Shown here: piece after piece, positions 1-7,294 of the stretch | Layout of the letters: every line of letters begins with the position of its first letter | How positions within the stretch are numbered: position 1 is the first letter of the stretch | Source of the DNA: Sphingobium sp. AP49 | GTDB lineage: Bacteria; Pseudomonadota; Alphaproteobacteria; Sphingomonadales; Sphingomonadaceae | Direction of reading: 5' to 3' | Assembly: GCF_000281715.2 (NCBI RefSeq) | Contig: NZ_CP124576.1 | Coordinates: 1,619,501-1,683,500 of the forward strand | DNA: 64,000 bases | Program-made: the position numbers and the translations under genes | Notes under the pieces: generated by a model | The model's database searches: none | The model's input: the letters and a program-made list of their open reading frames with translations, nothing else | Told to the model about the DNA's origin: nothing

Positions 1-135
1 CTGAGCTTCGGCTATCGGGTGAAGGCGGCGCGGGGCGCGGGGCCGCGCGAATTGCTGGCGCTGGAGCTGGTGGAGGTGAGCCTGGTCACGCACCCGATGC
101 AGCCGCTGGCGCGGGTGGTGGCGGTGGAGGGGTGA
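1..135 (+). CDS. HK97-family prohead protease, C-terminal end (partial)
   Basis: Frame 1 is open from the first base and stops at 133-135; the last 44 residues are visible. They include a stretch reading LELVEVSLVTHPMQP, typical of the C-terminal part of HK97/GTA prohead proteases (the E-V-S-L-V-T-P strand). Such proteases trim the capsid scaffold during head maturation. The major capsid gene downstream at 2229 supports the call, although about 2 kb of unrelated genes now separate them. The catalytic His/Ser region lies outside the window. Confidence 0.75.
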   Translation: MSFGYRVKAARGAGPRELLALELVEVSLVTHPMQPLARVVAVEG

Positions 136-307
136 ACAGGTTTGCAATGTGCAAACTTTAGTGACAATCTTTCGCGTCGCAGCTAGGGGGCAGGCGTATG
201 GACCGGGTTGAAGCTGTCGGAAAGTTCGCCATATGAGCGCTGACGGCAGCCTGATCGTTACGAAAATTAAGACTCTTTTTGCGACCATGCAGCGGGGGCA
301 CCGGTGG

Positions 308-595
308 ATGGGAATTGACGTGCCGAAAACGATCGAACTGAAAGTGCATATCGCGCAGGATGAGGAAAGCGGGTGCTGGTATATTGCCGCGTCGGACATT
401 CCCGGGCTGCGTGTCGAAGCCGATACGGTTCATGATCTTATTCGCAGGATCGAGGATGTCGCACCGGATTTGATCGAACTCAATTGCGCTGAAATATTGG
501 CGTCTTTCGGCAAATCCAAGAAATTAGCCGCGCATCGTCCGCCCGTCAGTATCCTGCCTGTGTTCGACAGTCCGCTGGCGGTTGCGATCGCCTGA
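308..595 (+). CDS. HicB-like antitoxin (DUF1902-type)
   Basis: About 95 residues from ATG 308 (GGGGG about 9 bases upstream); an in-frame ATG at 233 would add 25 residues of weaker coding character. The core alternates beta-strand residues with ESGCWYIAASDIPGLRVEAD, the pattern of DUF1902/HicB antitoxins (partial RNase-H-like fold), followed by a helix ending in LIELN. It would bind and neutralise the HicA-like toxin encoded 3 bases downstream. The antitoxin-first order is the reverse of classical hicAB but common for DUF1902 pairs. Family assignment is from pattern recognition. Confidence 0.7.
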   Translation: MGIDVPKTIELKVHIAQDEESGCWYIAASDIPGLRVEADTVHDLIRRIEDVAPDLIELNCAEILASFGKSKKLAAHRPPVSILPVFDSPLAVAIA

Positions 596-598
596 GCC

Positions 599-796
599 GT
601 GGTTACGGGCTATGGGCGGCAGTTGGAGCGCCTGTTGCTAGATGCAGGCTGCCATCTGATCCGCAAGGGCAAGGGCGATCATGAAATCTGGTTCAGTCCT
701 ATCAGCGGTCGCAGCTTCGTATTCGATCGGGGCGTGAAGGTGCGGCATACCGCCAACGGCATTTTGAAGGATGCAGGTCTGAACAAGGCTTTCTAA
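599..796 (+). CDS. HicA-like mRNA interferase toxin
   Basis: 65 residues from a GTG start 3 bases after the antitoxin stop, implying translational coupling. The protein has the HicA double-stranded RNA-binding pattern: an N-terminal helix with LLLDAGC, then IRKGKGDHEIW with the catalytic-type histidine following G-x-G-D, a strand ending in a basic residue, and HTANGILKDAGL. HicA toxins cleave mRNA when not held by HicB. Size matches the family. It lies inside a phage/GTA-like cluster, an unusual place for such a module. Confidence 0.75.
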   Translation: MVTGYGRQLERLLLDAGCHLIRKGKGDHEIWFSPISGRSFVFDRGVKVRHTANGILKDAGLNKAF

Positions 797-797
797 A

Positions 798-1466
798 TCA
801 CACCCCCAGCCATTCCAGGCCGTCGGGTAGCCGGTCGGCGCTATAGTCGAGTTGCAGGACGCGGCGGTGGCGCGGGTTGGTGGCGGCGTCGGAGGCGTGG
901 AGGATCGGCGTGGCATAGAGCCAGATGTCGCCGCGCGCCGCGAGGCAGGGCTGGATGCCGCAGCTTGCGACGAGGGCGGCGACATCGGCTTCGGCGACGC
1001 GGCCATGATGGTGGGAGCCGGGCGAGATCAGCAGCGGGGCATTGTCGGCATCGACCGGATCGAGATGGAGGCGCAGCGTGACCATCGCGTCAAGCAGCGA
1101 CTGGGGCGGGGCGACATGCTGGATGCCGGACTTCATCGTCCAGGGGCCGAAGCCCGCTATATCGATGCGCCGGCGCACGGCGATGGTCCGGTCCTGATGC
1201 CAGCCCAGCGCCCAGTTGGTGGCGGCGCTCTTGTCGAACAGGATGGCGCGGACCGGGCGGCTGGCCGCGCCCTGTTGCGCGGCGGCGTGGCGGCCGATCG
1301 CACCGGTGGGGCCGAGCAATCGGTCAAGCGCGGGCAGGCTGGCGAGGCGCAGGCCTGGCTGGTCGGGCGGCAGATCGGCGAGGGCAGTTTCGATCGTGGC
1401 GAGATCGGCAGGGGACAGCGCGGCGGGGAGATGCTGGGCGCCGTGGGTGGCGAGGGTGAGGGGCAT
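798..1466 (-). CDS. Phytanoyl-CoA dioxygenase-like Fe(II)/2-oxoglutarate oxygenase
   Basis: About 222 residues read leftwards. The sequence LGWHQDRT supplies the H-x-D iron-binding pair, HILHASD a possible distal histidine, and HRRVLQLDY the arginine-containing strand that binds 2-oxoglutarate in PhyH-family oxygenases. ISPGSHHHGR also fits the family. ATG 1466 was chosen because the family fold begins about there; an upstream ATG at 1505 has no spaced ribosome site. Its stop is 1 base past the HicA stop, tail to tail. The substrate cannot be predicted. It is transcribed against the surrounding phage genes, so it looks like cargo. Confidence 0.65.
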   Translation of the reverse strand: MPLTLATHGAQHLPAALSPADLATIETALADLPPDQPGLRLASLPALDRLLGPTGAIGRHAAAQQGAASRPVRAILFDKSAATNWALGWHQDRTIAVRRRIDIAGFGPWTMKSGIQHVAPPQSLLDAMVTLRLHLDPVDADNAPLLISPGSHHHGRVAEADVAALVASCGIQPCLAARGDIWLYATPILHASDAATNPRHRRVLQLDYSADRLPDGLEWLGV

Positions 1467-1551
1467 GGACGGACCGTAGGCGATGACCGAACTGGGAACA
1501 ATCATCCCTTCATCTTTGGAAGCTAGCTCATCCGGCGGGAATGGAGGGATT

Positions 1552-2076
1552 ATGGACAGCGAGGAAAAGCGAAGGCTGGTTGGCGAGAGGATGTGGCGCG
1601 GTTGCCTGATCCTGATGACCCTGCCGTTTTTCCTTTTGCTCGGATTTTGTGGGTGGGCGAAGTGGGCTGGTCCACGCAGCGCCTTGCCGCCCGAGGTTGA
1701 ATGGGACGAGATATTGGCGTTCGGCGAGCAAGCTGGGCTACGGGATGGCTGCAGCTTTGGTGCTTATCGTATTTCATCGACCACGATCACTCGATTTTCC
1801 AACCGGGCGACCCGGCCGATCGGTTGGTATCAAACGCCGTTGCGATTGACCGATGGCCAATATGCCGTTGTCGGGCCGGACCAGCAGCAGATTACGCTAT
1901 ATGCCGATCAGGGAACGACATGCGAGTCCGCCACATCGAAAAGGTTGAAGCTGGCCGATCGCTATCAGCGCGCTCGAGGCGAAACGGGTAACTGGTATCG
2001 GATATTCAATCATGGTGAGGGCTTGATCCTGGTGTCGCCTAGGGAAAGGCTGGCCTGGTATCTCTATTTCGGATGA
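1552..2076 (+). CDS. Hypothetical membrane-anchored protein
   Basis: 174 residues from ATG 1552 with GGAGGGA just upstream. A basic N-terminus (EEKRRLVGERMWRG) precedes one strongly hydrophobic segment at about residues 16-36, then a soluble region with two cysteines, probably outside the membrane. No family was recognised. Third-position GC is lower than in the flanking phage genes, which fits recent acquisition. It is separated from the capsid gene by a repeat-like hairpin and an intrinsic terminator, so it is probably transcribed separately from the capsid genes. Confidence 0.55.
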   Translation: MDSEEKRRLVGERMWRGCLILMTLPFFLLLGFCGWAKWAGPRSALPPEVEWDEILAFGEQAGLRDGCSFGAYRISSTTITRFSNRATRPIGWYQTPLRLTDGQYAVVGPDQQQITLYADQGTTCESATSKRLKLADRYQRARGETGNWYRIFNHGEGLILVSPRERLAWYLYFG

Positions 2077-2111
2077 CGGAAGAGGGGGAGGCACTCCCCT
2101 CTCCAACTGCG

Positions 2112-2134
2112 CCTAGGCGGCTTTGCCGCCAAGG
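2112..2134. repeat. REP-like inverted repeat
   Basis: GGCGGC and GCCGCC arms around TTT, extended by three further pairs after one mismatch, sit in a C/G-rich patch (about 2085-2165) with CTCTCCCC and GGGGCGAGGA tracts. The patch resembles dispersed intergenic palindromes of alphaproteobacteria. It lies between the membrane protein gene and the terminator before the capsid gene. Confidence 0.4.
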
Positions 2135-2177
2135 CTCCGTATCCTCTCCCCGATGGGGCGAGGATTTTCTTTTTGTG

Positions 2178-2204
2178 GGCGGTCCCATTGGGGCCGCCTT
2201 TTTT
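2178..2204 (+). terminator. Intrinsic terminator upstream of the capsid gene
   Basis: A 9-bp stem (GGCGGTCCC with GGGGCCGCC, one G-T pair) around ATT is followed directly by six T residues. This is a strong rho-independent terminator. It lies 25 bases before the capsid start, so transcription entering from the hic/oxygenase/membrane-protein block should mostly stop here, and the capsid genes would need a promoter or antitermination very close to 2205. Confidence 0.75.
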
Positions 2205-2228
2205 CGTTTTGGCAAGCGGGAGATGGTT

Positions 2229-3347
2229 ATGACGGAAGTGGTGAGCGACGGGCTGGAGGGGGCGTTTGACGCTGTGCTTCAGGACGAACGGATCGCGGCG
2301 CTGGAGGCGCAGCTGGGGGCGATGCGGGTGCAGATGGGGCGGCCGGCGCTCGATGGGGTGAAGGGGGGCGAGGTCGATCCGGCGCGTGGCGCCTTTGTCG
2401 AGCGCTATCTGCGGCAGGGACTGGAAGCGGGGGTGGAGCTGAAGAGCTTTTCCGGCGCCAGCGGGGCGGCGGGCGGCTATGCGGTGCCGCGCGAGATCGA
2501 CCAGCTGATCGGGTCTACCCTGAAGGCGATCTCGCCGATCCGCGGCATCGCCAATGTCGTGCGCACCGGGACGGCGGGCTATCGCAAGCTGGTGACGGCG
2601 GGCGGGATCGTGTCGGGCTGGGCGAGCGAGACCGGCGCGCGGGCCGAGACGGGCACGCCGAGCTTCAACGAGATCGCACCGCCATCGGGCGAGCTTTACG
2701 CCAATCCGGCGGCGAGCCAGGCGATGCTGGACGACGCGCAGTTCGATGTCGAGGGCTGGCTGGCGGGCGAGATTGCCCGCGAGTTCGCGGTGGCCGAGGG
2801 GGCGGCTTTTGTAAACGGCAATGGCACGAACAAGCCCAAGGGCTTCCTGACCTATACGACGACCAATGAGGCCGACAGCGTGCGCGCCTTCGGGGCGCTG
2901 CAATATGTGGCGTCGGGGGCGGCCGGTGCCTTTGTCGGCAGTAACCCGCAGGACAAGCTGATCGACCTGGTCCAGAGCCTGCGCGCGCCCTATCGCCAGG
3001 GGGCGAGCTTCGTGATGAACAGCGCCACGTTGGCCGCGATCCGCAAGATGAAGACGAGCGATGGCGCCTTCATCTGGCAACCCGGGCTGAGCGGGGCGCA
3101 GCCCGCGACGCTGCTGGGCTATCCGGTGGTCGAGGCCGAGGACATGCCCGACATCGCCGCGAACAGCCTGTCGATCGCCTTCGGCAATTTCCAGGCCGGC
3201 TATGTCATCGCCGAGCGCAGCGACACCAGCATCCTGCGCGATCCGTTCAGCAACAAGCCGTTCGTCCATTTCTACGCGGTCAAGCGGATCGGCGGCGCGG
3301 TGGCCAATTCGGAGGCGATCAAGTTGATGAAGTTTTCCGCCTCGTAA
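2229..3347 (+). CDS. HK97-fold phage major capsid protein (GTA gp5-like)
   Basis: 372 residues. ATG 2229 is preferred over ATG 2223 because GGGAG (2218-2222) is then 6 bases away. The first 50 or so residues are acidic and helical (scaffolding delta domain), followed by SGASGAAGGYAVPREI, the usual beginning of the mature capsid after protease cleavage. Further signatures are NGNGTNKPKGFL, a loop found in most HK97 capsids, and the C-terminal DPFSNKPFVHFYAVKRIGG. It forms the icosahedral head shell. The expected protease precedes it, though separated by inserted genes. The last codons and stop lie within a tandem repeat. Confidence 0.93.
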   Translation: MTEVVSDGLEGAFDAVLQDERIAALEAQLGAMRVQMGRPALDGVKGGEVDPARGAFVERYLRQGLEAGVELKSFSGASGAAGGYAVPREIDQLIGSTLKAISPIRGIANVVRTGTAGYRKLVTAGGIVSGWASETGARAETGTPSFNEIAPPSGELYANPAASQAMLDDAQFDVEGWLAGEIAREFAVAEGAAFVNGNGTNKPKGFLTYTTTNEADSVRAFGALQYVASGAAGAFVGSNPQDKLIDLVQSLRAPYRQGASFVMNSATLAAIRKMKTSDGAFIWQPGLSGAQPATLLGYPVVEAEDMPDIAANSLSIAFGNFQAGYVIAERSDTSILRDPFSNKPFVHFYAVKRIGGAVANSEAIKLMKFSAS

Positions 3348-3437
3348 ACGAGCCGGCGGCAAGTTGATGAAGTTTTCCGCCTCGTAAACGAGCCGGCGGC
3401 AAGCTGATGAAGTTCGCCGCTTCGTAACGGTGCCGGG
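3321..3437 (+). repeat. 40-bp tandem repeat spanning the capsid stop codon
   Basis: Bases 3321-3360 and 3361-3400 are identical 40-mers beginning AAGTTGATGAAGTTTTCCGC. A third, diverged copy runs from 3401 to about 3437. Unit 1 encodes the last capsid residues KLMKFSAS and the stop, so units 2 and 3 are duplicated gene ends left as non-coding sequence. Confidence 0.95.
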
Positions 3438-3461
3438 TGTGGGGGAACGCCCCCACCCCAA

Positions 3462-3489
3462 CCCCTCCCCTGAAGGAGAGGGGCTTTTT
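3462..3489 (+). terminator. Terminator-like REP hairpin between capsid and tail fibre genes
   Basis: CCCCTCCCC and GGAGAGGGG pair around TGAA with one mismatch and are followed by CTTTTT. In the tail-fibre frame it would read HPNPSPEGEG, a familiar artefact of a dispersed intergenic repeat. It could weaken read-through from capsid to fibre. Confidence 0.5.
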
Positions 3490-3510
3490 GGATTTGTGGG
3501 GGAGAGGGGC

Positions 3511-5694
3511 GTGGCGATCAGCGAATGGACGATGGCGGACCTGGTGCGCGAGGTCTGTTTCGATGTCGGCGACGGGCCATTGCTGCTCGGCGGGGCGTTG
3601 CCGGGCTATCGGCGCTTTGCCGACGCCCTGGGGGCGGGCGCGCGCTTTCCCTATATGATCGTCGGGGTCGATGACCCGGCGGTGTGGGAGGCGGGCAGCG
3701 GCACGCTGGATAGCGAGGGGCGGCTGGTGCGCGAACCGCTGGCATCGTCGGCCGGGGGCGATGCGGTGGATTTTGCGCCGGGCGAGAAGCGGATCGGGCT
3801 GGTGCTGCACAGCGGCTGGATCGCGGCGGTCGAGGGGCATGGCCATGGGCTGGACGAGATCGCCGGGCTGGCGGCGGCGCTGGCAGACAGGCAGCCGGCC
3901 AGCGCAGGCCTCGACCTGCTGGCGGGGCTGACGACCACCGGGTTCGGGCGCGCATTGCTGGAACTGGGCGATGGCGCGGCGATGCGGGCGCATATCGGTG
4001 CCGGGACGAGCAATGCCGAGGGTAGCGTGACCCGCGTGGATGCGGCGGGCGGCACGACCGGGCTGGGCTTTGCCGGCGGCCCGGTGACGGGCAGCGGTAC
4101 GCTGACCCTGGAGGGCACGCTGGCGATCGGCCATGGCGGCACCGGCGCGACCAGTACGGGCGCGGCCCGGACGGCGCTGGGGCTGGGCGACGGGGCGACC
4201 CGCAATGTCGGGACCGGAGCAGGCAGCCTGGCGGCGGGCGATGATGCCCGGCTGACCGGCGCGGTGCAGCGCGGCGGCGACGCGATGACCGGGGCGCTGA
4301 CCCTGAACGGGCCGCCGGCCGCCGATCTGCATGCCGCGACCAAGGCCTATGTCGACGGGCAGATTCAGGCGATCGATGGCAAGGCCAGTGTCCGGCTGGC
4401 GACGACGGCGAATATCGCGCTGACCGGCAATCAGGTGATCGACGGGGTGACGACCGCCAGCGGCGACCGCATCCTGGTGAAGGACCAGAGCGTCGCGGCC
4501 GACAATGGCCTCTATCTGGCGGCGAGCGGGGCCTGGACCCGGGCGGCGGACATGGACGGCTGGGCCAAGATCCCCAATGCGCATGTCTGGGTGGAGAGCG
4601 GCAGCGCCAATGCCGATCGCGCCTGGGTCTGCACCGCCAATGCCGGCGGCACGCTGGGCAGCAGCGCGATCAGCTGGGTCCAGGCGGCCGGGCCGGGCGC
4701 CTATCAGGCGGTAAGCGCCAATCTGGGCGCGATCGCGGGCCTGGCCAGTATCGCGGATCGGCTGCCCTATTTCACCGGAAGCGGAACGGCGGGCATGGCG
4801 ACCTTTACCGGCTTTGGCCGGTCGCTGGTCGACGATGCGGACGCGGCAAGCGGGCGGGCGACATTGGGACTGGGGACGATCGCCACCCAGTCCGCCGCGA
4901 GCGTGGCGATCAGCGGCGGAACGGCGGTGCTGAGTGCGCTGGAGGTCAGCCGGGTCGGCGGCGCGGCGACCCTGTCCACCCGGATATCGACCGATGCCGG
5001 ATACACCAATGGCCTGCAGTTGCAGACTGGCGCGCTGGCGCGCTGGTCGGTCAACAAGAGCGGCAGTGCGGAAAGCGGCAGCAGTGCCGGATCGGATTTC
5101 GAGATCCGCCGCTATGACGACAGCGGCACCTATGTCTCGACCCCGTTGCGGATCGGCCGGGCCGACGGCGTGACGGCGATCGATGGCGGGTTGCGGCCGC
5201 TGGGCGACAATGGCCAGCCGTTGGGGGCCGGCGCCTATCGCTGGTCGGTGGTCTATGCCGCGAGCGGGGCGATCAACACATCCGACGCGCGGGCCAAATG
5301 CGACGTTGGGGCCATATCCGACGCGCTGCTGGACGCCTGGGGCGATGTGGCCTGGCAGCGGTTCCGTTTCGTCGAGGCTTGCGCCGCCAAGGGCGATGCG
5401 GCGCGCTGGCATGTCGGGCTGGTCGCGCAGCAACTGGGCGCGGCGATCGATGCGCGGATGGGCGCCGGCAGCGCGGTGCGGCTGGGGCTGCTGTGCCATG
5501 ACAGTTGGGCGGCGGAACCGGCGCAATGCGATGGCGAGGGGCGGGAGGTGCGTGCGGCGCGGCCAGCCGGCGATCGCTGGGGGGTGCGGTACGAGGAGTG
5601 CCTGGCGCTGGAGGCGGCGTGGCAGCGGCGGCGGATCGACCGGATCGAGGCGGCGCTGGCAGCGCTGCAGGGCGGTACTCATGCTGGCGGGTGA
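3511..5694 (+). CDS. Phage tail fibre with C-terminal S74 intramolecular chaperone
   Basis: 727 residues from GTG 3511, placed behind GGGGGAGAGGGG; the longer frame to 3430 would only translate the upstream repeat. The N-terminal 140 residues probably attach the fibre. The middle is Gly/Ala/Thr-rich fibre sequence containing ADLHAATKAYVDGQI, a common trimeric fibre motif. From about residue 588 there is INTSDARAK, the cleavage signature of peptidase S74 with Ser591 and a following lysine, then HVGLVAQQ and a C-terminal coiled coil. S74 domains fold the trimer and then cut themselves off, here before Ser591. RcGTA has no fibre gene at this position. Confidence 0.85.
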   Translation: MAISEWTMADLVREVCFDVGDGPLLLGGALPGYRRFADALGAGARFPYMIVGVDDPAVWEAGSGTLDSEGRLVREPLASSAGGDAVDFAPGEKRIGLVLHSGWIAAVEGHGHGLDEIAGLAAALADRQPASAGLDLLAGLTTTGFGRALLELGDGAAMRAHIGAGTSNAEGSVTRVDAAGGTTGLGFAGGPVTGSGTLTLEGTLAIGHGGTGATSTGAARTALGLGDGATRNVGTGAGSLAAGDDARLTGAVQRGGDAMTGALTLNGPPAADLHAATKAYVDGQIQAIDGKASVRLATTANIALTGNQVIDGVTTASGDRILVKDQSVAADNGLYLAASGAWTRAADMDGWAKIPNAHVWVESGSANADRAWVCTANAGGTLGSSAISWVQAAGPGAYQAVSANLGAIAGLASIADRLPYFTGSGTAGMATFTGFGRSLVDDADAASGRATLGLGTIATQSAASVAISGGTAVLSALEVSRVGGAATLSTRISTDAGYTNGLQLQTGALARWSVNKSGSAESGSSAGSDFEIRRYDDSGTYVSTPLRIGRADGVTAIDGGLRPLGDNGQPLGAGAYRWSVVYAASGAINTSDARAKCDVGAISDALLDAWGDVAWQRFRFVEACAAKGDAARWHVGLVAQQLGAAIDARMGAGSAVRLGLLCHDSWAAEPAQCDGEGREVRAARPAGDRWGVRYEECLALEAAWQRRRIDRIEAALAALQGGTHAGG

Positions 5695-5851
5695 GGCGCT
5701 GGGCGCCGGCGTGATCGGCGACGTGCGATCCGGGCCGGTGCGCTGGGCCGGGCCATGGGGGGCGGGGGTGCGACCGGAGCAGGCGGCGCGGGTGCGACGC
5801 GGGACCGACATCATCCGGCCGGAACGGGACGAGGGGAGCAGAATCCGATGA
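5681..5851 (+). CDS. Small hypothetical protein, 56 aa, between fibre and adaptor genes
   Basis: ATG 5681 lies inside the end of the fibre gene (14-bp overlap) and its stop overlaps the next start as ATGA. This tight coupling on both sides is the main evidence that it is translated. The product is Gly/Arg-rich, begins MLAGEALGAGVIGDV and has no recognised domain. The small-ORF rate in such GC-rich sequence is high, so doubt remains. Confidence 0.45.
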   Translation: MLAGEALGAGVIGDVRSGPVRWAGPWGAGVRPEQAARVRRGTDIIRPERDEGSRIR

Positions 5852-6126
5852 ACCTCAACATCAAGGATCCGCAGGCGCGGATCGACCATGCGATCGACTG
5901 GTCGGCCTATCTGGCCGGCCAAAGCATCGTCGCGAGCCAGTGGAGCGTCAGTCCGCAGGAAGCGGGCGGGGTGACCATCGTGCTGGCAACATACGAACCG
6001 CAGCGCAGCAGCGCCCGGCTGGAGGGCGGCATGGCAGGACGGCTGTACCGCGTCACCAACCGGGTGACCCTGTCCGACGGGCAGGTGGACGAGCGATCGA
6101 TCATATTTCGGGTGGAGGAGCGCTGA
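5848..6126 (+). CDS. Small phage structural protein, possible fibre-tail adaptor
   Basis: 92 residues. Start overlaps the preceding small ORF (ATGA) and the stop overlaps the connector start (TGATG). The segment reading IDWSAYLAGQSIVASQWSVS followed by a beta-rich C-terminus (VTNRVTLSDGQVDERSIIF) matches small proteins placed beside tail fibre genes in alphaproteobacterial prophages and called fiber-tail adaptors. The name is from memory of that pattern. An alternative is a head-completion protein replacing GTA gp7. Confidence 0.55.
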   Translation: MNLNIKDPQARIDHAIDWSAYLAGQSIVASQWSVSPQEAGGVTIVLATYEPQRSSARLEGGMAGRLYRVTNRVTLSDGQVDERSIIFRVEER

Positions 6127-6662
6127 TGCTGGTCGAGGAGGAAAGCGCCGGGCTGGCGGCGTCGATGGCGGAGCTGAAGGCCTATCTGCGGATCGAGAGC
6201 GGGGGCGAGGATGCGGTGCTGGCGGGGCTGTTGCGCAGCGCGGCGGCGTTGTGCGAGCAATTTGTCGGCCAATGGCTGATCCGGCGGAGCGCGCGCGAGA
6301 TGGTGGCGTCCGACGGGCGCTGGCATCGGTTGGCGGCGCGGCCGGTGGTGGCGATCGGCACGGTCGAGGCGGTCGATGGCGATGGCATGCTGACGGCGCT
6401 GGCGACCGATCGCTATGCGATCGACATCGATGCGTCGGGCGATGGCTGGGTGCGGGCGATGCAGCCGGACCCGGCGATGCGGCTGGCGGTGGACTATCAG
6501 GCGGGGATGGCGCCGGACATGAACGGCCTGCCCGAACCGATCCGCCAGGGGATCGTGCGGCTGGCGGCGGATCATTTTACCGCGCGCGGCAACGAGGGCG
6601 GGCCGCCGCCGGCGGTGGTCAGCGCGCTGTGGCGGCCCTGGCGCCGGATGCGGCTGTCATGA
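6126..6662 (+). CDS. Head-tail connector protein (GTA gp6-like)
   Basis: 178 residues, TGATG-coupled to the previous gene. Features of the gp6-like connector family are ELKAYLRIESGGEDAVLAGLLRSAAALCEQFVG near the start, a central strand block with RPVVAIGTV, and a C-terminal helix PEPIRQGIVRLAADHF. These proteins form a ring below the portal. The length suits RcGTA gp6. It stands where the head module turns into the tail module. Confidence 0.8.
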   Translation: MLVEEESAGLAASMAELKAYLRIESGGEDAVLAGLLRSAAALCEQFVGQWLIRRSAREMVASDGRWHRLAARPVVAIGTVEAVDGDGMLTALATDRYAIDIDASGDGWVRAMQPDPAMRLAVDYQAGMAPDMNGLPEPIRQGIVRLAADHFTARGNEGGPPPAVVSALWRPWRRMRLS

Positions 6663-6862
6663 GCGCGGCGATCATCGCGCGGCTGGCGGCGGCCGTGCAG
6701 AGGCGGGCCGCGCACCGGCGCGGGGCGATCGTCCAGGCGCTGGCGGGGCTGGGCGTGACGGCGGCGATCGAGGGCGAGGCGGTGCGCCTGTCCGGGCACG
6801 GCCTGGCGCGGCGCTGGATGCGGGAATTGCCGCTGCGCGAAGCGGGGAGGGGCAGGGAATGA
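6659..6862 (+). CDS. Small phage protein, unknown, gp7/HK97-gp10 position
   Basis: 67 residues, overlapping its neighbours by 4 bp at both ends. Arg/Ala-rich with IEGEAVRLSGHGLARRWMRE near the C-terminus, which recalls a shortened HK97 gp10-like protein. By position it should act in head-tail joining (GTA gp7 slot). It is much shorter than RcGTA gp7, so function is inferred from context only. Confidence 0.55.
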   Translation: MSAAIIARLAAAVQRRAAHRRGAIVQALAGLGVTAAIEGEAVRLSGHGLARRWMRELPLREAGRGRE

Positions 6863-7266
6863 GCGCGGAAATGGTGGTGCGCGGCGCGGTGATTGCCGCA
6901 CTGAAGGCGGATGCCGGGCTGATGGACCGGGTGAACGGCCTGTATGACGGCATGCCGGTGCGCGCGACCAGCCCCTATGCGGTGGTCGGTGAATGCCTGG
7001 GCAGCGACTGGAGCGCGAAGGATATCGAGGGGCGCGAACTGCGCCTGACGATCAGCCTGCGCGATGCGGCCGAGACGACCGGGCGGCTGGCCGACATGCT
7101 GGCGCGGATCGAGCCGGCGATCCGAAGCGTGGCCGGGGCGGTCGACGGCTGGCGGATCGTGACCGCCAGCCTGTTGCGGTCGCGCGTGGCAAGGGTCGAC
7201 GCGCGCGGCGAGACGGGCTGGCAGGCACTGGTCGACTATCGCATCCGGGCGGTCCGCGAGGAGTGA
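6859..7266 (+). CDS. Tail completion protein, DUF3168 (GTA gp8-like)
   Basis: 135 residues with ATGA overlap. The N-terminal helix AVIAALKADAGLMDRVNGLYDG followed by SPYAVVGE and the SLRDAAET...RIEPAI pattern is diagnostic of DUF3168, the tail terminator/completion family (lambda gpU-like fold) that caps the tail tube below the connector. Position directly before the tail tube gene agrees with RcGTA order, except that a reverse-strand gene intervenes. Confidence 0.85.
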   Translation: MSAEMVVRGAVIAALKADAGLMDRVNGLYDGMPVRATSPYAVVGECLGSDWSAKDIEGRELRLTISLRDAAETTGRLADMLARIEPAIRSVAGAVDGWRIVTASLLRSRVARVDARGETGWQALVDYRIRAVREE

Positions 7267-7294
7267 GCCGCCGGACCGCGCCAGGCGCGGCGGG

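Noticed and set aside
3430..3510. N-terminal extension of the tail fibre reading HPNPSPEGEG
   Set aside because: This is translation of a dispersed intergenic palindrome; a well-placed ribosome site precedes GTG 3511.
3319..5922. Very long antisense open frame (867 codons) opposite the tail fibre gene
   Set aside because: Arg/Pro/His-rich product with no domain; it is a mirror of GC-rich coding sequence on the other strand.
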